Source: Anaerolineales bacterium UBA6663 (GTDB lineage Bacteria > Chloroflexota > Anaerolineae > Anaerolineales > UBA6663). From it: a stretch of 6,246 nt of DNA. Under the pieces are notes generated by a model that ran no database searches, was not told the DNA's origin, and saw nothing but the letters and a program-made list of their open reading frames with translations. Below, one piece after another: positions 4,121-6,246 of the stretch (its first letter is position 1; each line of letters starts with the position of its first letter). The position numbers and the translations under genes were made by a program. The DNA lies in assembly GCA_002455335.1 (NCBI GenBank), contig DKKP01000300.1, forward strand, positions 4,995 to 11,240, given 5' to 3'.

Positions 4121-6246
4121 TCAGGGTTCCAGGATCAGGAAGTCGCCGCCAGTGGAGACGCTCAACCGCTGCCCCGTGGCCGGGTCGTACAGCCCGATGC
4201 GATAGCGCCGCGCGGCGCCCACCTGATCAAGGGAGTAGACATCACTCAGGTACTCGCCGCTCACCCAGGAAGTGGTCGGCCGCGCGCCGCTCAAAGGCTC
4301 TGCGTCGATCTGGCTGAGGATGACATCGTCAGCGCCAAGCGCGTGGACGAACACCGTATAGGCGGTTTGCGGCGTCGCGAGCGCACGCCAGACCAGGGTC
4401 AGTCGACCTTCGGAGAGCGTCCAGCCCGTCAACTCTGCCACTTCATCAAATCGCACGCCGGCGGCCTGCGCGAAATCCGGCGGGTCGAAGCGCCGTTCGG
4501 GCGCTTCGACCTGAAGTTCCCCGATGGCCACGGCAGGGCCGAGCGCTGCCGCCTCATTCACGAGAGCGATCCGAGCTTCGTAACGTCCGCCCGGCAGGTC
4601 GGCGGGCAATCGAAACGCCAGCGGCGCGCGAAGGTCGCACCCGGGCCGCCAGGTCGTCGTCGGGGCGTCGGCGCGCACCGGTGGCATAACCGCCTCAAGG
4701 GCGCTTGTGCCGTCTGTCGAGATCAGCGAGACCCGAAGATCGGCCGCGAGGTCAGGCGCCTCGGTTACAGACCAGTAGGCGTTGAAGCGTACGTCTTCGC
4801 CGACGCTGGCCGCGTCGGTGACCCAGTCCACGCCGAATAGCCGCACCGGCCCGAAGGTCGCGGCGAGCGGCGTCGTCGGCGCGAGTGTCGGCGCTGTCGG
4901 CGGACAGGTCACGTCCACGGCCCCGATGTCTTGTGGGGCTGAGAGTTGAAAGCCGTCGGCTTGCCGATAGATCGCGGCCGTCAGGCGGTAGCGCCCCGGC
5001 GGCGTCCCGGGATAGGGCGTCAACGTATGCCGATCTCGCGCGTAATCGCTTAGTTGCCAGCGCGAGGTAGGAAACTCGGCCGGGTGCTGGGAATCCGATT
5101 GCCCGAACAGGTTGCCTGCTGTGTCGCGCAGGCTGACCTGCACGCTGTAGTCGGGGCGCTCGGGCTCGAGCGCCCGCCAGTACAGGTCAACGTCCAGGGC
5201 CGCGCCGGCGGCGACCTGCTCAGAGCCCAGCCGCGTGCCGATCAGGCGCAGCGCTCCGCTGAATTCGACGCTCTGAGGCGGAACGCCTTCAACGATGTCG
5301 CCGCGCAGGCTCGAGCGCGCGAACGGCGTGTCGATCTCGATCGTCGCCTGACGATACGCGACGATGGCCAGGCCCACGGCGATCACGGCAGCGACCTCGG
5401 GCAGGGTCGGGGAGGACGTTGGAGCCGCATCGTCCGCTGGCGCGCGTCTGGCCGCTTCGGCGAGGGTCAATATCGTCAGCGCGAGCAACCCGACCAGAGA
5501 TAGCAAGCCGCCAGCCTGTCGCGCCGGCGTCGTCCCAAAGTCGATCTCGATCTCGGAATGCCCGGCCGGCACCGCCACGCTGATCCGGCCATCGGGCGTC
5601 GTCGGCGTGATCGGGGCCTCGACGTCGTTGACGATGGCGCGCCAGCCCGGGAACGCGAAGACGTTGAACACCGCTGTGAAGGCGCTCGCGCTCTCGATCG
5701 TGACCTGCTGGCGCGTGTAACTTGCACCGGTCGTGGTCGCCTGCGCCCCGTCGGGCAGCGAGTGCCGATCCAACCGCTCGATCGGTGCGCCGTTGGCATA
5801 GGCCTCGCGCAGAGCATTGGTGTCAGGCAACGCTTGAACTGTGGTGGGGAGATACTCGCCGGCTGTGGTCGTGCCGATCGTGCCGGTGCGTCGTTCCCAA
5901 TCGTGGATGTCGCTCAGGGTCGGGTTCGCGGGCACACTTGGGTCTAGGCCACCATAGGTCCACGGCAAGGCGTACAGCATCACGATCCCGGCCGCGATCG
6001 GAGCCATCCAGCGCCGCGGAGCCGGCCGCGCCACGCCATTGGCCGTCAGGCTGCCGGCCAGGATCGCCAGCAACAGGCTGGCCGGGCCAAGCAACCGGGC
6101 CGGGAACTGGATCAGGCTCAACCCCGGGATGTGTTCCCACGCGACCACGGCCCAGGGTTGCGTCAACGCCGCCAGACCGAGCGCGCCGATCGCCGCTGCG
6201 ATGAGCGTGGCTCGCAGTCGTGCCGGATGCCGGCCCAGCGCCCCGA
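4121..6246 (-). CDS. Polytopic membrane protein, C-terminal part (PTPS-related/YfhO-like family) with three beta domains
   Basis: The minus-strand frame is open from the window edge (first full codon at 6244) to TGA 4123-4121. This gives 707 residues, and the true start lies right of the window. A TTG at 6166 could be read as a start but lies inside coding sequence: the frame continues upstream with a hydrophobic LRATLIAAAIGALGLAAL. Hydrophobic segments fall at residues about 10-31, 51-66, 79-95, 244-265 and 281-297. Between the third and fourth is an extracytoplasmic-looking region of about 150 residues with TGTIGTTTAGEYLP and FNVFAFPGWRAIVNDVEAP. IPGLSLIQFPARLLGP, the GEYLP stretch and the FPGW motif resemble the 6-pyruvoyl-tetrahydropterin-synthase-related membrane family and YfhO-like proteins, which are thought to act in cell-surface glycan or polymer assembly. 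After the last segment come three tandem beta-sandwich-like domains. No catalytic motif is visible because the N-terminal part is missing. The function is inferred by resemblance only. Confidence 0.78.
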   Translation of the reverse strand, partial: GALGRHPARLRATLIAAAIGALGLAALTQPWAVVAWEHIPGLSLIQFPARLLGPASLLLAILAGSLTANGVARPAPRRWMAPIAAGIVMLYALPWTYGGLDPSVPANPTLSDIHDWERRTGTIGTTTAGEYLPTTVQALPDTNALREAYANGAPIERLDRHSLPDGAQATTTGASYTRQQVTIESASAFTAVFNVFAFPGWRAIVNDVEAPITPTTPDGRISVAVPAGHSEIEIDFGTTPARQAGGLLSLVGLLALTILTLAEAARRAPADDAAPTSSPTLPEVAAVIAVGLAIVAYRQATIEIDTPFARSSLRGDIVEGVPPQSVEFSGALRLIGTRLGSEQVAAGAALDVDLYWRALEPERPDYSVQVSLRDTAGNLFGQSDSQHPAEFPTSRWQLSDYARDRHTLTPYPGTPPGRYRLTAAIYRQADGFQLSAPQDIGAVDVTCPPTAPTLAPTTPLAATFGPVRLFGVDWVTDAASVGEDVRFNAYWSVTEAPDLAADLRVSLISTDGTSALEAVMPPVRADAPTTTWRPGCDLRAPLAFRLPADLPGGRYEARIALVNEAAALGPAVAIGELQVEAPERRFDPPDFAQAAGVRFDEVAELTGWTLSEGRLTLVWRALATPQTAYTVFVHALGADDVILSQIDAEPLSGARPTTSWVSGEYLSDVYSLDQVGAARRYRIGLYDPATGQRLSVSTGGDFLILEP
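4133..5275 (-). repeat. Three tandem homologous beta domains in the membrane protein C terminus
   Basis: Each unit has a (L/A)-x-W-(R/S)-(A/V) strand, then a PT-x-x-W motif, then a (G/R)RY strand. The first W is at residues 356, 491 and 619 and the second W at 396, 532 and 660 of the visible fragment. The within-unit distance is thus 40, 41 and 41 residues, and the units are 135 and 128 residues apart. The third unit (YTVFVHALGADD...GARPTTSW...RYRIGLYDPATGQRL) is the best preserved. The repeats are divergent at DNA level, so this is an old protein-domain triplication. Confidence 0.75.

Noticed and set aside
4343..5947. Several plus-strand frames of 61-165 codons opposite the membrane protein
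   Set aside because: They are Arg/Gly-rich shadows of a continuous coding frame with membrane segments and repeats on the minus strand.
6164..6166. TTG as the start codon of the membrane protein
   Set aside because: The frame stays open to the window edge and encodes a membrane helix that continues across this codon, so the codon is internal.

Overview
The window is GC-rich bacterial DNA with four coding regions and a short piece of a fifth. It looks chromosomal and most resembles a Chloroflexota (Chloroflexi) genome. That assignment is inference. It rests on the style of the secreted beta-helix protein (paired N-terminal Cys motif, C-terminal SPVLNAG...DQRG...CDSGAIE motif, short YLxLLRR tail) and of the large membrane protein (IPGLSLIQFPARLL segment and tandem YTVFVH...YRIGLYDPATGQRL beta domains). 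Both styles are frequent in that phylum.

Layout: (1) 1-285 (+) is the 3' end of an acyl-CoA carboxylase carboxyltransferase (PccB/MmdA type). It ends in a perfect 16-bp hairpin at 288-323 shared with the convergent gene. (2) 324-1409 (-) encodes an HD-domain protein, probably a metal-dependent phosphohydrolase of unknown substrate. (3) 1529-2272 (-) encodes a SpoU/TrmH-family RNA 2'-O-methyltransferase, RlmB-like. A 21-bp perfect hairpin followed by a T run terminates it, so it and the HD gene are probably separate transcription units. (4) 2348-4111 (+), divergent from rlmB, encodes a secreted right-handed beta-helix protein with a C-terminal IPT/TIG-like domain. (5) 4121-6246 (-), convergent with the beta-helix gene and running off the right edge, is the C-terminal 707 residues of a polytopic membrane protein. 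It resembles the 6-pyruvoyl-tetrahydropterin-synthase-related/YfhO-like membrane family and carries three tandem beta-sandwich-like repeats.

The genes do not form an obvious pathway. Orientations alternate, two strong hairpins separate units, and the products belong to acyl-CoA metabolism, nucleotide or signal hydrolysis, rRNA modification and cell-surface functions. The most interesting regulatory observation is that all three gene starts in the window have a TAnnnT hexamer 6-9 nt upstream of the ATG and no clear Shine-Dalgarno sequence. This suggests leaderless or nearly leaderless mRNAs. I found no tRNA or rRNA gene, CRISPR array, insertion sequence or phage gene, and I do not see convincing evidence of a new multi-gene system. 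Intergenic space is small: 286-323, 1410-1528, 2273-2347 and 4112-4120, and each stretch is described below.
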